DNA of 64,000 nt from Burkholderiales bacterium (GTDB taxonomy: Bacteria; Pseudomonadota; Gammaproteobacteria; Burkholderiales; Ga0077523): the NCBI GenBank assembly GCA_019745565.1, contig JAIESW010000049.1, forward strand, positions 1 to 64,000, read 5' to 3'. Shown one piece after another: positions 47,207-58,210 of the stretch. Under the pieces are notes generated by a model. That model saw only the letters and a program-made list of their open reading frames with translations. It had not been told where the DNA came from and made no database searches. Position numbers and translations under genes: made by a program. Numbering within the stretch: the stretch's first letter is position 1; every line of letters begins with the position of its first letter.

Positions 47207-48086
47207 TTTCGCCGGCTGGATGCAGGCCCACCAGGCCCGCGTAGAAGCTGCGCTCGACCGTGCGCTGCCGGGGGCCGACATCGCTCCGCAGCGGCTGCAC
47301 GAAGCCATGCGCTACGCGGTGCTGGGCGGCGGCAAGCGCATCCGCCCGTTGCTGGCCTATGCCGCAGGGGAGGCGACCGATGCGCCGGCCGACCGGGTGG
47401 ACCGGATCGGTGCCGCGGTCGAACTGATCCACGTCTATTCGCTGGTGCACGACGACCTGCCGTGCATGGACAACGACGTCCTGCGTCGGGGCAAGCCCAC
47501 CGTCCACGTCCAGTACGACGACGCGACAGCGCTGCTGGTGGGCGACAGCCTGCAGAGCCTCGCGTTCGGGGTGCTCGCGGGTGCGCCCGTCGGCGATAGC
47601 GCCGTTCTGGTGGACATGGTAGGACGCCTCGCCACGGCAGCCGGTTCGCGCGGGATGGCCGGCGGCCAGGCCGTGGACCTCGCGAGCCTCGGCAAGCAGC
47701 TCTCGGTACCGGAGCTCGAGTTCATGCACGTCCACAAGACCGGGGCATTGATCCGGGCGTCGGTGCTCCTCGGCGCGCAATGCGGCAGTGCCCTCGATGC
47801 TGCGCGCATGGAGTCGCTCGACCGCTACGCCAAATGCATCGGCCTCGCGTTCCAGGTGGTGGACGACGTGCTGGATGCCACGGCGAGCACCGCGACGCTC
47901 GGCAAGACGGCCGGCAAGGATGCGGACGACAACAAGCCCACCTACGTGAGCGTGCTGGGGGTCGAAGCGGCACGGAAGTTCGCAGGCCAATTGCTCGACG
48001 ATGCGCTCACCGCGCTCGACAAGGTCGCCGGTCAGGGCGGGCGCCTCGCGCAGCTCGGCCGGTTCATCGTCACCAGAGAGTTCTAG
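47187..48086 (+). CDS. ispA: farnesyl diphosphate synthase
   Basis: A short-chain prenyltransferase condensing isopentenyl diphosphate with dimethylallyl and geranyl diphosphate, 299 aa. The first Asp-rich motif is DDLPCMDND (residues 89-97), the second is VVDDVLD, and [10 protein letters not shown] binds diphosphate. The bacterial four-residue insert in the first motif fits farnesyl, less often geranylgeranyl, products. The GTG at 47187 fits family length; an ATG at 47220 would trim the first helix. It lies between xseB and dxs in one operon. Confidence 0.93.
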   Translation: MQTIPSDFAGWMQAHQARVEAALDRALPGADIAPQRLHEAMRYAVLGGGKRIRPLLAYAAGEATDAPADRVDRIGAAVELIHVYSLVHDDLPCMDNDVLRRGKPTVHVQYDDATALLVGDSLQSLAFGVLAGAPVGDSAVLVDMVGRLATAAGSRGMAGGQAVDLASLGKQLSVPELEFMHVHKTGALIRASVLLGAQCGSALDAARMESLDRYAKCIGLAFQVVDDVLDATASTATLGKTAGKDADDNKPTYVSVLGVEAARKFAGQLLDDALTALDKVAGQGGRLAQLGRFIVTREF

Positions 48087-48087
48087 C

Positions 48088-49935
48088 GTGTCCTACGAGC
48101 TGCTCGAAACCATCAACGAACCCGCCGATCTGCGCAAGCTGGATCGGAAGCGGCTGCCGCAGCTCACGAAGGAACTGCGCGATTTCATCGTCGAATCGGT
48201 CTCGCAGACCGGCGGACACCTGTCCTCGAACCTCGGCACTGTGGAGCTCACGGTGGCGCTGCATTACGTGTTCGACACGCCGACCGATCGCATCGTATGG
48301 GATGTGGGCCACCAGACCTACGCCCACAAGATCCTCACGGGTCGGCGCGAACAGATGTCCACGCTGCGCCAGTTCGGCGGGGTAGCCGGGTTTCCGCGGC
48401 GCGAGGAGAGTCCCTACGACACCTTCGGGACGGCCCATTCGAGCACGTCCATCAGCGCCGGACTGGGCATGGCGGTGGCCGCCAAGCTCGCCGGCGAAGG
48501 GCGGCGTGCAGTGGCGGTGATCGGCGACGGTGCGCTGACGGCGGGGATGGCGTTCGAGGCGCTGAACAACGCCGGCGCCATGGACGCCAACCTGCTGGTG
48601 ATCCTGAACGACAACGACATGTCGATCTCGGAGAACGTCGGCGCGCTCAACAACTATCTCGCGCGGCTGCTTTCGGGACGCCTGTACACGTCGGCGCGCA
48701 AGGCGAGCGAGAAGGTGCTGGGCGTCGTGCCGCCCATGTGGGAACTCGCGAAGCGCGCCGAAGAGCACGTGAAGGGCATGGTGACCGGCGGCACGCTGTT
48801 CGAGGAGTTCGGGTTCAACTACATCGGGCCGATCGACGGCCACGACATCGACACCCTGGTGTCGACGCTCTCGAACATCCGCAAGCTCTCGGGGCCGCAG
48901 TTCCTGCACGTGGTCACGCGCAAGGGCAAGGGGATGGGCGCGGCGGAGGACGATCCGATCCTCTATCACGGCGTGTCCAAGTTCGATCCGGCCGTGGGCA
49001 TCGTCGCGAAAAGCGGCGGCAAGCCCACCTATACCCAGATCTTCGGCGACTGGCTGTGCGACATGGCCGCGCAGGATGCACGCCTGATCGGCATCACCCC
49101 GGCGATGCGCGAAGGCTCGGGGCTGGTGCGGTTCTCGCAGGAGTATCCGGAGCGCTACTTCGACGTGGGTATCGCGGAGCAGCACGCGGTCACATTCGCG
49201 GCGGGGCTTGCCTGCGAGGGACTGAAGCCCGTCGTGGCGATCTATTCGACCTTCCTGCAGCGCGCCTACGATCAGCTGATTCACGACGTGTGCATCCAGA
49301 ACCTGCCGGTCGTGTTTGCGCTCGATCGCGGCGGCCTGGTGGGCGCCGATGGGCCGACCCATCACGGTGCGTTCGATCTCTCGTTCCTGCGCTGCCTGCC
49401 GAACATGACGGTGATGGCGCCGAGCGACGAGAACGAGTGCCGGCAGATGCTCTACACCGCGTTCACGCTCGACACGCCGACGGCGGTGCGCTATCCGCGG
49501 GGCAGCGGCCCCGGCGTGACGCCGGTTGCCAGGATGACCGCCTTGCCCGTGGGGAAAGGCGAGGTCCGGCGCCGCGGCCAGCGGGTCGCGATGCTCGCCT
49601 TCGGTTCGATGCTGAAGCCGGCGCTCGAAGCCGCCGAAACGCTCGATGCCACCGTCGTGAACATGCGCTTCGTGAAGCCCCTGGACGCAGCGCTGGTGGC
49701 CGAGATCGCGGCCGATCACGACCTGATCGTCACCGTCGAGGAGAACGCTCTCGACGGCGGTGCCGGATCGGCCGTGCTGGAGGCCCTTGCAAGCGCGCGC
49801 ATCGAGCGCCATGTCCTGCAGCTCGGGCTGCCCGACCGCTTCATCGAGCACGGCGATCACGCGCTGCTGCTGAAGCAATGCGGGTTGGACAGCGTCGGCA
49901 TCGTCCAGTCCGTCCAGGCCTGCCTGCACCGCTGA
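48088..49935 (+). CDS. dxs: 1-deoxy-D-xylulose-5-phosphate synthase
   Basis: The thiamine-diphosphate enzyme joining pyruvate and glyceraldehyde 3-phosphate, the first step of the MEP isoprenoid pathway; 615 aa. The substrate/TPP residues are in [17 protein letters not shown], the metal motif is [18 protein letters not shown], the catalytic Glu lies in [17 protein letters not shown], and the phosphate loop is RYPRGSGPG. The GTG start is two bases after the ispA stop, so the genes are co-transcribed, supplying both the precursor and the prenyl chain. Confidence 0.96.
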   Translation: MSYELLETINEPADLRKLDRKRLPQLTKELRDFIVESVSQTGGHLSSNLGTVELTVALHYVFDTPTDRIVWDVGHQTYAHKILTGRREQMSTLRQFGGVAGFPRREESPYDTFGTAHSSTSISAGLGMAVAAKLAGEGRRAVAVIGDGALTAGMAFEALNNAGAMDANLLVILNDNDMSISENVGALNNYLARLLSGRLYTSARKASEKVLGVVPPMWELAKRAEEHVKGMVTGGTLFEEFGFNYIGPIDGHDIDTLVSTLSNIRKLSGPQFLHVVTRKGKGMGAAEDDPILYHGVSKFDPAVGIVAKSGGKPTYTQIFGDWLCDMAAQDARLIGITPAMREGSGLVRFSQEYPERYFDVGIAEQHAVTFAAGLACEGLKPVVAIYSTFLQRAYDQLIHDVCIQNLPVVFALDRGGLVGADGPTHHGAFDLSFLRCLPNMTVMAPSDENECRQMLYTAFTLDTPTAVRYPRGSGPGVTPVARMTALPVGKGEVRRRGQRVAMLAFGSMLKPALEAAETLDATVVNMRFVKPLDAALVAEIAADHDLIVTVEENALDGGAGSAVLEALASARIERHVLQLGLPDRFIEHGDHALLLKQCGLDSVGIVQSVQACLHR

Positions 49936-49982
49936 CGTCGGACCGCATCACGGCCCGAAACGTTTTCGGGAGGGGCGGGGTC

Positions 49983-49988
49983 TATAAT
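49983..49988 (+). promoter_or_regulatory. candidate -10 box of folE2 with overlapping palindrome
   Basis: A consensus TATAAT stands 35 bp before the folE2 start. Upstream, CCCGAAA-CGT-TTTCGGG (49954-49970) overlaps the place expected for the -35 element. The palindrome could be an operator (folE2 genes are often under zinc control by Zur) or the dxs terminator. Confidence 0.5.
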
Positions 49989-50022
49989 CGGTCCAAGTCA
50001 CGGACTGACAGGAAATAACCCT

Positions 50023-50829
50023 ATGAACTTTCCGGAAAAGATCGTCATACCCGACGTGCAGAGCTCGGCCGACACGCGCCAGCTCGCCATCGACAAGGTC
50101 GGCATCAAGTCGATCCGGCATCCGATCCGCGTGCGCGATCGCAGCAGCGGCGTGCAGCACACCATCGCCACCTTCAACATGTACGTGCACCTGCCGCACA
50201 ACTTCAAGGGCACGCACATGTCGCGGTTCGTGGAGATCCTGAACAGCCACGAAGGCGAGATCTCGGTCGAATCCTTCGAGGACATGCTGCGCCACATGGT
50301 CCAGCGTCTCGAGGCGGAGTCCGGCCACATCGAGATGACGTTCCCGTACTTCATCAACAAGTCGGCCCCGGTGTCGGGTGTCAAGAGCCTGCTCGACTAC
50401 GAGGTCTCGATCATCGGTGAAGTGGGGCGCGACGGGTATCGCCAAATCATGAAGGTGGTGGTGCCGGTCACGAGCCTGTGCCCGTGCTCGAAGAAGATCT
50501 CCGAGTACGGCGCGCACAACCAGCGCTCGCACGTGACCATCACCGCCGAGACCGAAGGCTTCGTGTGGATCGAGGACCTCGTGCGCGTCGCGGAAGAACA
50601 GGCATCCTGCGAACTCTACGGCCTGTTGAAGCGCCCCGACGAGAAGTACGTGACCGAGCGCGCCTACGACAATCCCAAGTTCGTGGAAGACATGGTGCGC
50701 GACGTGGCCACCGCGCTCAACAAGGACGATCGCATCGTCGCCTACGTGGTCGAGTCGGAGAACTTCGAGTCGATCCACAACCACAGCGCGTATGCGCTGA
50801 TCGAGCGGGACAAGCGCAAGGCGAAGTAG
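50023..50829 (+). CDS. folE2: GTP cyclohydrolase FolE2 (type IB)
   Basis: The metal-flexible GTP cyclohydrolase I that makes dihydroneopterin triphosphate for folate or queuosine; 268 aa. The start [20 protein letters not shown] and the active-site region [20 protein letters not shown] are characteristic; the first Cys of SLCPCS is the usual metal ligand. Unlike FolE it does not need zinc, and genomes often use it under zinc shortage. AGGAA precedes the start. It has its own TATAAT box and so need not depend on dxs read-through. Confidence 0.95.
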   Translation: MNFPEKIVIPDVQSSADTRQLAIDKVGIKSIRHPIRVRDRSSGVQHTIATFNMYVHLPHNFKGTHMSRFVEILNSHEGEISVESFEDMLRHMVQRLEAESGHIEMTFPYFINKSAPVSGVKSLLDYEVSIIGEVGRDGYRQIMKVVVPVTSLCPCSKKISEYGAHNQRSHVTITAETEGFVWIEDLVRVAEEQASCELYGLLKRPDEKYVTERAYDNPKFVEDMVRDVATALNKDDRIVAYVVESENFESIHNHSAYALIERDKRKAK

Positions 50830-50834
50830 GGTTT

Positions 50835-50924
50835 GCCCCCACCCTGACCCTCCCCCAGCGAAGCTGGGGGAGGGGATGTACACCCCTTCCCCCACCTTCG
50901 GTGGGGGAAGGTTGGGATGGGGGC
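50835..50924. repeat. GC-rich modular hairpin repeat, two-hairpin copy
   Basis: Begins GCCCCCACCCTGACCCTCCC and ends GGTTGGGATGGGGGC; two stem-loops are joined by GGGGATGTACACCCC. It separates the convergent folE2 and aspartic protease genes and may serve as a terminator for both. Confidence 0.87.
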
Positions 50925-50944
50925 CCAAGCGTTGTCGAGTGGGC

Positions 50945-51592
50945 CTAGAACCGCTGCATCATCGTCAGCGTCTGCCCCTCGTGCCGCAAGTCCAGCCGGC
51001 CGAGGAAGCTCATGCCGAGCAGCGCGAACGGCATGTCGGAATTCTCGTGCACGACGCCGTCGACGTTCCTCAGCGTGATGGAACCGACTCGCACCGAATC
51101 CAGCTTCACGTGATAGACGACGGCCACACCGTTGGCCGTGCTGCTGGTGCCGCGCTGACCCTTCAGATATTCGATGCCGAGCCGGCGGGCGTCCGATGTC
51201 CCGAGCGAGACCATGGTGGCGCCCGTGTCCACCAGGAACTGTACCTGCCCGCCGTTGATGCTGCCGCTGGTGAGGTAGTGACCGGCGCCGTCGGCGTTCA
51301 GGACCACCTTCGAGCGGCCGGTGTTCTCGAAGTTGGTGGTGATGCCCTGGCCCATGCCGACCGTGCGGCGCTTGCCTTCGATCTCCAGCACGGCGGACTC
51401 GGACGTAGCGGTGATCAGCTTCACGCCTTCCGGGCCGACGTCGCCGACGGAAAGCGTCTTCGGGCGGCCGCCGTTCACCGTGATGATGGCCTTGCCGTTG
51501 GTGAGGGCCACGACGCTGACGTCGAGGGCATGGGCGGGCAGCGTCACCAATAGCCACAGAATGGCCCATGAAATACCATGACGAGTTGCCAT
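50945..51592 (-). CDS. retropepsin-like aspartic protease, periplasmic
   Basis: A bacterial clan AA aspartic protease of the TIGR02281-like group, 215 aa. A signal or anchor segment (about residues 5-22, ISWAILWLLVTLPAHA) is followed by a domain with ITVNGGRPKTLSVGD. The retropepsin domain then starts HYLTSGSINGGQVQFLVDTG. Catalytic Asp122 is in VDTGAT and the flap/psi-loop region ends MPFALLGMSFLGRLDL. A single Asp per chain implies a dimer. The ATG at 51592 gives the signal peptide; it is divergent from the amidotransferase by 22 bp. Confidence 0.88.
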   Translation of the reverse strand: MATRHGISWAILWLLVTLPAHALDVSVVALTNGKAIITVNGGRPKTLSVGDVGPEGVKLITATSESAVLEIEGKRRTVGMGQGITTNFENTGRSKVVLNADGAGHYLTSGSINGGQVQFLVDTGATMVSLGTSDARRLGIEYLKGQRGTSSTANGVAVVYHVKLDSVRVGSITLRNVDGVVHENSDMPFALLGMSFLGRLDLRHEGQTLTMMQRF

Positions 51593-51614
51593 CGATCCTG
51601 ACGAAAGCCGAGGA

Positions 51615-52319
51615 ATGAAGCCAGTCGCCATCTTCCGCCACTCTCCCACTGAAGGCCCCGGGTACTTCGGTACCTATCTCGATGCACGAAGCGTACCGTG
51701 GAAACTGATCGCCCTGGATGCAGGCGAGGCGGTGCCCACGTCGCCGGGACAATACGCCGGGCTGGTCTTCATGGGCGGCCCCATGAGCGTCAACGACGAT
51801 CTGCCGTGGATTCCGAAGGTGCTCGAGCTGATCCGGCAGGCTGCGGCCGAGGACGTGCCCACCCTGGGCCATTGCCTGGGCGGTCAGCTGATCTCCAAGG
51901 CGCTGGGCGGCGTGGTCACGCGCAACCCGAAGAAGGAGATCGGCTGGGGTGAGGTCGTGGTCGACGACAATCCGGTGGCGAGAAAGTGGTTCGGCGACAT
52001 CCGTGCCTTCGAAACCTTTCAATGGCACGGCGAGACCTTCTCGCTGCCGCCGAACGCCACGCGGCTGATGTCGAGCCCCTATTGCTCGAATCAGGGGTTC
52101 GCGATCGGTCCGCATCTGGGCATGCAATGCCACGTCGAGATGACCGAGCAGATGATCGACAACTGGTGCCGCGACGGGCAGGAGGAGATCGCGACGAACC
52201 GCGGACCTTCCGTGCAGACCGAGCCGGAGATGAAGGCGAATGCGGAGCGCAAACTCGACGCCCTGCATGCTGTGGCCGAGCGGCTCTACGATCGGTGGAT
52301 CGAGGGGTTGAAGCGCTAG
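51615..52319 (+). CDS. class I glutamine amidotransferase-like protein
   Basis: A stand-alone class I amidotransferase domain related to GuaA's N-terminal part, 234 aa. The nucleophile is Cys87 in LGHCLGGQ, and His173 and Glu175 stand in MQCHVEMT, completing the triad. Oxyanion residues are in [11 protein letters not shown]. It has no synthase domain, so it could be a gamma-glutamyl hydrolase-like or amide-transferring enzyme with an unknown acceptor. Its last four bases overlap the convergent yajQ end. Confidence 0.88.
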   Translation: MKPVAIFRHSPTEGPGYFGTYLDARSVPWKLIALDAGEAVPTSPGQYAGLVFMGGPMSVNDDLPWIPKVLELIRQAAAEDVPTLGHCLGGQLISKALGGVVTRNPKKEIGWGEVVVDDNPVARKWFGDIRAFETFQWHGETFSLPPNATRLMSSPYCSNQGFAIGPHLGMQCHVEMTEQMIDNWCRDGQEEIATNRGPSVQTEPEMKANAERKLDALHAVAERLYDRWIEGLKR

Positions 52320-52801
52320 TCCCTGAAGTTCTGGAACTGCACCGGAAAGTCCGTCACCGTTTTCCGTACCAGCGCGATCGCATCCTGCAGTGTGTCCTTC
52401 TTGGCACCCGACACGCGCACGCTGTCGCCCTGGATGCTCGCCTGGACCTTCAGCTTGCTGTCCTTGATGGTCTGCACGATCTTCTTGGCGAGCGTGGTCT
52501 CGATGCCGGTCTTCACGGTGACCACCTGCTTCACCTTGTTGCCGGAGATCTTCTCCGGCTTGCCGAGGTCGAGGCAGCGCACGTCCACGTTGCGTTTGGC
52601 GAGCTTGGTGGTGAGGATGTCGCGGACCTGACCCAGCTTGAACTCGTCGTCGGCGAAGACGCTCAAGACCTTCTCGGCCATCTCGACCCGCGCGTCCGAG
52701 CCCTTGAAGTCGAAGCGCGTCGAGACTTCCTTGTTGCACTGGTCCACGGCGTTGTGGACCTCGACCTGGTTAACTTCCGAAACGATGTCGAAGCTGGGCA
52801 T
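52316..52801 (-). CDS. yajQ: YajQ-family nucleotide-binding protein
   Basis: A 161-aa YajQ/DUF520 protein with two ferredoxin-like domains. It starts [20 protein letters not shown] and contains [31 protein letters not shown] and the end [17 protein letters not shown]. Members bind nucleotides; the Xanthomonas protein binds cyclic di-GMP and acts in gene control. That links loosely with the c-di-GMP enzyme at 6847, though coupling is speculative. It is the last gene of the arginine/BPH string and ends convergently over the amidotransferase gene. Confidence 0.94.
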   Translation of the reverse strand: MPSFDIVSEVNQVEVHNAVDQCNKEVSTRFDFKGSDARVEMAEKVLSVFADDEFKLGQVRDILTTKLAKRNVDVRCLDLGKPEKISGNKVKQVVTVKTGIETTLAKKIVQTIKDSKLKVQASIQGDSVRVSGAKKDTLQDAIALVRKTVTDFPVQFQNFRD

Positions 52802-52822
52802 CGCGATTCTCCCGAAACGCGA

Positions 52823-53401
52823 TCAGGAACGCAGCAGGGCGACCGTATGGGACTGGATCGGGCCGCCGGTTCCGTCGTCGAACTCGATCGCCGCGGCGAT
52901 GGCGTGGCGCGCCACCGCTTCGGCGTCCATGTCGGGACGATCATAGACCGAATACAGCGCCCCGAGGGCGTAATCGCTGCCGCTGCCGTAGGCGTAGAAC
53001 TTGGAGAACTCCTGCACGGTACGCTGGCCGGACACACCGAAGATGCCGTGCGGATTCGCGAGCAGCACGTCGACCCGGGTGGATTCGACCGCGTCCTCCT
53101 TTTCCTCTTCCGGTTGCAGGAAGTAGCGCTCCTTGAAATCGGCGTGCAGCCGGTTCCACGTGCGGAAGATGTTGGCCACGTTATCGAGCTTCGGCGCGCC
53201 TTCCTGTCCGCCGAAGTAGTCGCGGACGATGTGCTTGAACACGGCATCGCCGGTGACGGCGATGAAGCCGTTGGCGAGCGGGAAGATCTTCTCGTGATTG
53301 ACCACGTACTCGGCCGACTCCTTGGCCGAGCCCCACTTGGTCAGCGTGTCCGCGGCGATCGCGGCGACACCGCCCTTGCGGACGACGGCGATGGTGGTCA
53401 T
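52823..53401 (-). CDS. beta-proteobacterial proteasome homologue (BPH), HslV-like
   Basis: An Ntn-hydrolase of the proteasome beta-subunit family, 192 aa, recognised as BPH. The start is Met-Thr-Thr-Ile, so Thr2 becomes the N-terminal nucleophile after Met removal. Asp18 (AIAADTLTKWG) and Lys38 (VNHEKIFPL) match the catalytic pair. Further segments are GFIAVTGDAVFKHIVRDYF and FYAYGSGSDYALGALYS. It differs from HslV in length and in an inserted acidic loop (QPEEEKEDAVES). No ATPase partner such as HslU is beside it. It is 16 bp after argG and 21 bp before yajQ. Confidence 0.87.
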   Translation of the reverse strand: MTTIAVVRKGGVAAIAADTLTKWGSAKESAEYVVNHEKIFPLANGFIAVTGDAVFKHIVRDYFGGQEGAPKLDNVANIFRTWNRLHADFKERYFLQPEEEKEDAVESTRVDVLLANPHGIFGVSGQRTVQEFSKFYAYGSGSDYALGALYSVYDRPDMDAEAVARHAIAAAIEFDDGTGGPIQSHTVALLRS

Positions 53402-53417
53402 CGGCGTGCGGTGCCGG

Positions 53418-54650
<1,233 letters not shown>

Positions 54651-54681
54651 GTTGCCTCGTGACTGTTTGGTTGTGTTCTGA

Positions 54682-55191
54682 TCAGGTGCGATTCGGGTCG
54701 TTCTCGCGGTCGGTGTCGCCGCCCTTGAACGTCCCGTTCTCCCATTCTCCGCGGATGACCTTGCCCTCGGGCGTGCGCAGCACTCCCGGACCGTGCGGCT
54801 TGCCGTCCTTCCAGCTGCCCTTGAAGACCGAGCCGTCGGGGCCGTAGAACGTGCCGTCCCCGTGCTGGCGGCTTTCCTTGAACTCGCCCTCGTAGCGGCC
54901 GCCGTCGATCATGGTCTGCACGCCCTTGCCCTCGGCGTAGCCGTGGCTCATCTCGCCTTCGTACTTCTCGTCGGCGACGCCGGACTGGAACCATTGCAGC
55001 AGGCCTGAGCCCTGGGTGTAGCCGTCGGATCCGCACTTGCCGGACCACGTGATGGTTTCCTCGGCGCGCGGGTTCGGATTGACCACCTTGCAGCCGTTCT
55101 GGTCCTTGATGAACTTGACATCGTCGTCGGCCGCGACCGCGAGGCCGACAGTGAGGAACGCTGTCAGCAGCGCTGCGATGAACTTGATCAT
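54682..55191 (-). CDS. MORN-repeat exported protein
   Basis: A predicted periplasmic or outer-surface protein of 169 aa. The signal peptide (residues 1-20, [17 protein letters not shown]) precedes a run of MORN-type repeats of about 23 residues: [48 protein letters not shown] and [15 protein letters not shown]. Two cysteines lie before the repeats (DQNGCKV and SGKCGSDG). MORN repeats make an extended beta-sheet for lipid or protein contacts. It sits inside the arginine operon for no obvious reason; function unknown. Confidence 0.88.
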   Translation of the reverse strand: MIKFIAALLTAFLTVGLAVAADDDVKFIKDQNGCKVVNPNPRAEETITWSGKCGSDGYTQGSGLLQWFQSGVADEKYEGEMSHGYAEGKGVQTMIDGGRYEGEFKESRQHGDGTFYGPDGSVFKGSWKDGKPHGPGVLRTPEGKVIRGEWENGTFKGGDTDRENDPNRT

Positions 55192-55257
55192 GGCGAAAAG
55201 CTCCGGATTGGTTGGTCCTGCCCTGGATTGAAAGGGCGGCTCGGGCCGCCTCTGGAA

Positions 55258-55314
55258 CTAGCCTTCGATGCGCCCGAGCAACAGGTACTCGAGCAACGCC
55301 TTCTGCGTAGGCAT
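55258..55314 (-). pseudogene. duplicated C-terminal tail of argF
   Basis: Read on the minus strand this is an 18-codon frame ending in TAG, MPTQKALLEYLLLGRIEG, matching the last residues of the intact argF just upstream (MHTQKALLEYLLLGRVSE). The DNA match includes several silent differences and runs beyond into the GCATCCTGTTTT sequence found inside argF. It is a relic of a local duplication and not a gene. Confidence 0.75.
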
Positions 55315-55386
55315 CCTGTTTTGGTTACGGCACGCTACGCTTAACCTGCGCCGACCGCAGGTTAGCCTTCACTGAAACAGGATGCC
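55310..55386. repeat. quasi-palindrome between argF copies
   Basis: Outer arms GGCATCCTGTTT (55310-55321) and AAACAGGATGCC (55375-55386) and inner arms TAACCTGCG (55342-55350) and CGCAGGTTA (55356-55364, loop CCGAC) nest in one 77-nt structure. The outer arms copy a stretch of argF coding sequence in both orientations. Confidence 0.75.
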
Positions 55387-55395
55387 CGTGCCTCT

Positions 55396-56319
55396 TCATT
55401 CGCTGACGCGCCCGAGCAGCAGATACTCGAGCAGGGCCTTCTGCGTATGCATCCTGTTTTCTGCTTCATCCCAAACGACGCTGTGCGGCCCGTCGATGAC
55501 TTCCTTGGCGACCTCCTCGCCGCGGTGCGCCGGCAGGCAGTGCATGAACAATGCATCCGATTTGGCGACCCGCATCATGTCGGCGTCCACCTGCCAGTCC
55601 TGGAAGTCACGGCAGCGCTGCTCGTTCTGGGCTTCGAAACCCATGCTGGTCCAGACGTCGGTGGTGACCAGGTCGGCGCCGCGCACGGCATCCATCGGGT
55701 CGCGGAACTGCTCGTAGTGGTCGGCACCGTACAGGCCCGCGCGCTCCGATTCCACCTCGTAGCCGGGCGGCGTCGAAACGTGCACGTTGAAGTCGAACAC
55801 CTCGGCCGCCTGCAGCCAGGTGTTGCACACGTTGTTGGAGTCCCCGATCCACGCGACGGTCTTGCCCTTGATCGAGCCGCGATGTTCGATGAAGGTGAAG
55901 ATGTCCGCCATGATCTGGCAGGGGTGGTATTCGTTGGTGAGGCCGTTGATCACCGGCACGCGCGAATGGGCCGCGAAGCGCTCGATGATCTCCTGCTCGA
56001 AGGTGCGGATCATTACCGCGTCGCACATGCGCGAGATGACCTGTGCGGCATCTTCCACGGGCTCGCCGCGACCGAGCTGCGAGTCGCGGGTGTTGAGGTA
56101 GATCGCCGCGCCGCCCAGTTGCTGCATGCCGGCTTCGAACGACAGGCGGGTCCGGGTCGAGGCCTTCTCGAAGATCATGACCAGCGTCCGATCCACCAGC
56201 GGCCAGTACTGCTGGTAGCTCTTGAACCGCTCCTTGATCCAGCGGGTGCGAGCGAACAGGTACTCGAACTCGTCGAGCGACAGATCCTTGAACTGGAGGA
56301 AGTGCTTCAGGGGCCGCAT
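55396..56319 (-). CDS. argF: ornithine carbamoyltransferase
   Basis: Makes citrulline from ornithine and carbamoyl phosphate; 307 aa. The carbamoyl-phosphate loop is STRTR (54-58), ornithine-binding HCLPAHRGEEV is near the end, and NEYHPCQIMADIFTF is characteristic. It is complete, ending LLLGRVSE. A second diverged copy of its last codons lies about 80 bp downstream. Part of the argD-argF-(MORN)-argG string, with 24 bp to argD. Confidence 0.97.
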   Translation of the reverse strand: MRPLKHFLQFKDLSLDEFEYLFARTRWIKERFKSYQQYWPLVDRTLVMIFEKASTRTRLSFEAGMQQLGGAAIYLNTRDSQLGRGEPVEDAAQVISRMCDAVMIRTFEQEIIERFAAHSRVPVINGLTNEYHPCQIMADIFTFIEHRGSIKGKTVAWIGDSNNVCNTWLQAAEVFDFNVHVSTPPGYEVESERAGLYGADHYEQFRDPMDAVRGADLVTTDVWTSMGFEAQNEQRCRDFQDWQVDADMMRVAKSDALFMHCLPAHRGEEVAKEVIDGPHSVVWDEAENRMHTQKALLEYLLLGRVSE

Positions 56320-56343
56320 GGCGGTGCGGATACGGCGGTCACC

Positions 56344-57537
<1,194 letters not shown>

Positions 57538-57552
57538 GGGCTGTTCGAGGCT

Positions 57553-57589
57553 CCAAAAAGACAACACGGCGGGCTCCTTCGCCGCCGTG
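57553..57589 (-). terminator. terminator-like hairpin in argD leader
   Basis: On the minus strand, CACGGCGG/CCGCCGTG (57565-57589) is followed by TTGTCTTTTTGG and then the GGAG of argD. It lies downstream of the candidate promoter, so it would be in the argD leader, where it could attenuate transcription. Alternatively it is only a back-up to the rpsT terminator. Confidence 0.45.
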
Positions 57590-57608
57590 CCGGGTCGCTG
57601 CGAGAGGG

Positions 57609-57638
57609 ATATTGTCCCGATTCCAGTCCAGGGTGCAA
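57609..57638 (-). promoter_or_regulatory. candidate argD promoter
   Basis: Read on the minus strand: TTGCAC (57633-57638), 18 bases, then CAATAT (57609-57614). It points at argD and lies just upstream of the hairpin. The match to sigma70 is moderate. Confidence 0.35.
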
Positions 57639-57764
57639 GCAAGAGATCGCAATGGTACAAAGGGTTCAGGCCAGGGAGACGGGGTCTCGCCGAGATTGGC
57701 CGTGAAGCCTGTGGGGGCCTCCCGGACGGTGAAGTGTCTGGGGGCGATTGCGTCAATGCCGAAT

Positions 57765-57800
57765 GAAAAACGCCGCCGGGGTTGCCCCTCGGCGGCGTTC
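57765..57800 (-). terminator. Rho-independent terminator of rpsT
   Basis: AACGCCGCCG and CGGCGGCGTT pair around a GGGGTTGCCCCT-like loop, followed on the minus strand by TTTTTCATTC. It stands 23 bp after the rpsT stop, a classic position. Confidence 0.85.
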
Positions 57801-57822
57801 TTCGAATTCAGGGTACTTCCGG

Positions 57823-58086
57823 TCAGGCCATCGCCTTGATCGCTGCGGCGAGACGGCTCTTGGTCCGGGACGCGGCGTTGCGGTGGATGATGCCCTTGCC
57901 CGTGATCGAGTCGATGGTCGACTGGCTCTCGGTGAAGACGGTGCGGGCGGCAGCCTTGTCGCCGGCCTTGATCGCCTTGCGGATCTTCTTGACGGCGGTG
58001 CGCAGTTCGGAATGCAGACCGGCGTTCTGCTGGCGCCGGATTTCAGCCTGGCGGGCGCGCTTCCGGGCTTGTACGGTGTTGGCCAT
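57823..58086 (-). CDS. rpsT: 30S ribosomal protein S20
   Basis: A primary rRNA-binding protein of the small ribosomal subunit, 87 aa, very basic and Ala-rich. It begins [15 protein letters not shown] and has [19 protein letters not shown] and [15 protein letters not shown]. Monocistronic, with its own promoter and terminator, and divergent from murJ, the classical proteobacterial order. Confidence 0.98.
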   Translation of the reverse strand: MANTVQARKRARQAEIRRQQNAGLHSELRTAVKKIRKAIKAGDKAAARTVFTESQSTIDSITGKGIIHRNAASRTKSRLAAAIKAMA

Positions 58087-58124
58087 GCGGATCGGTTCCT
58101 TGGGGGAAACTGGAAAAGGGCGCG

Positions 58125-58154
58125 ATAATACGCGAACTTAACGCCCCTGCGCAA
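58125..58154 (-). promoter_or_regulatory. rpsT promoter
   Basis: On the minus strand TTGCGC (58149-58154), an 18-base spacer and TATTAT (58125-58130) lead into rpsT, about 38 bp before its start. Spacing and hexamers fit sigma70. Confidence 0.6.
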
Positions 58155-58210
58155 GCTCGCGGGGCGTACCCGGACGGGCCGGCGCCCGGTTTTCTCCCGA
58201 CCCCACTTCG

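Noticed and set aside
49936..50022. Riboswitch upstream of folE2
   Set aside because: Only 87 bases, mostly promoter; no tetrahydrofolate or preQ1 aptamer features could be seen.
50835..50924. Ordinary Rho-independent terminator for folE2
   Set aside because: The same element with the same ends occurs inside operons and in a coding region, so it is first of all a dispersed repeat; termination may be secondary.
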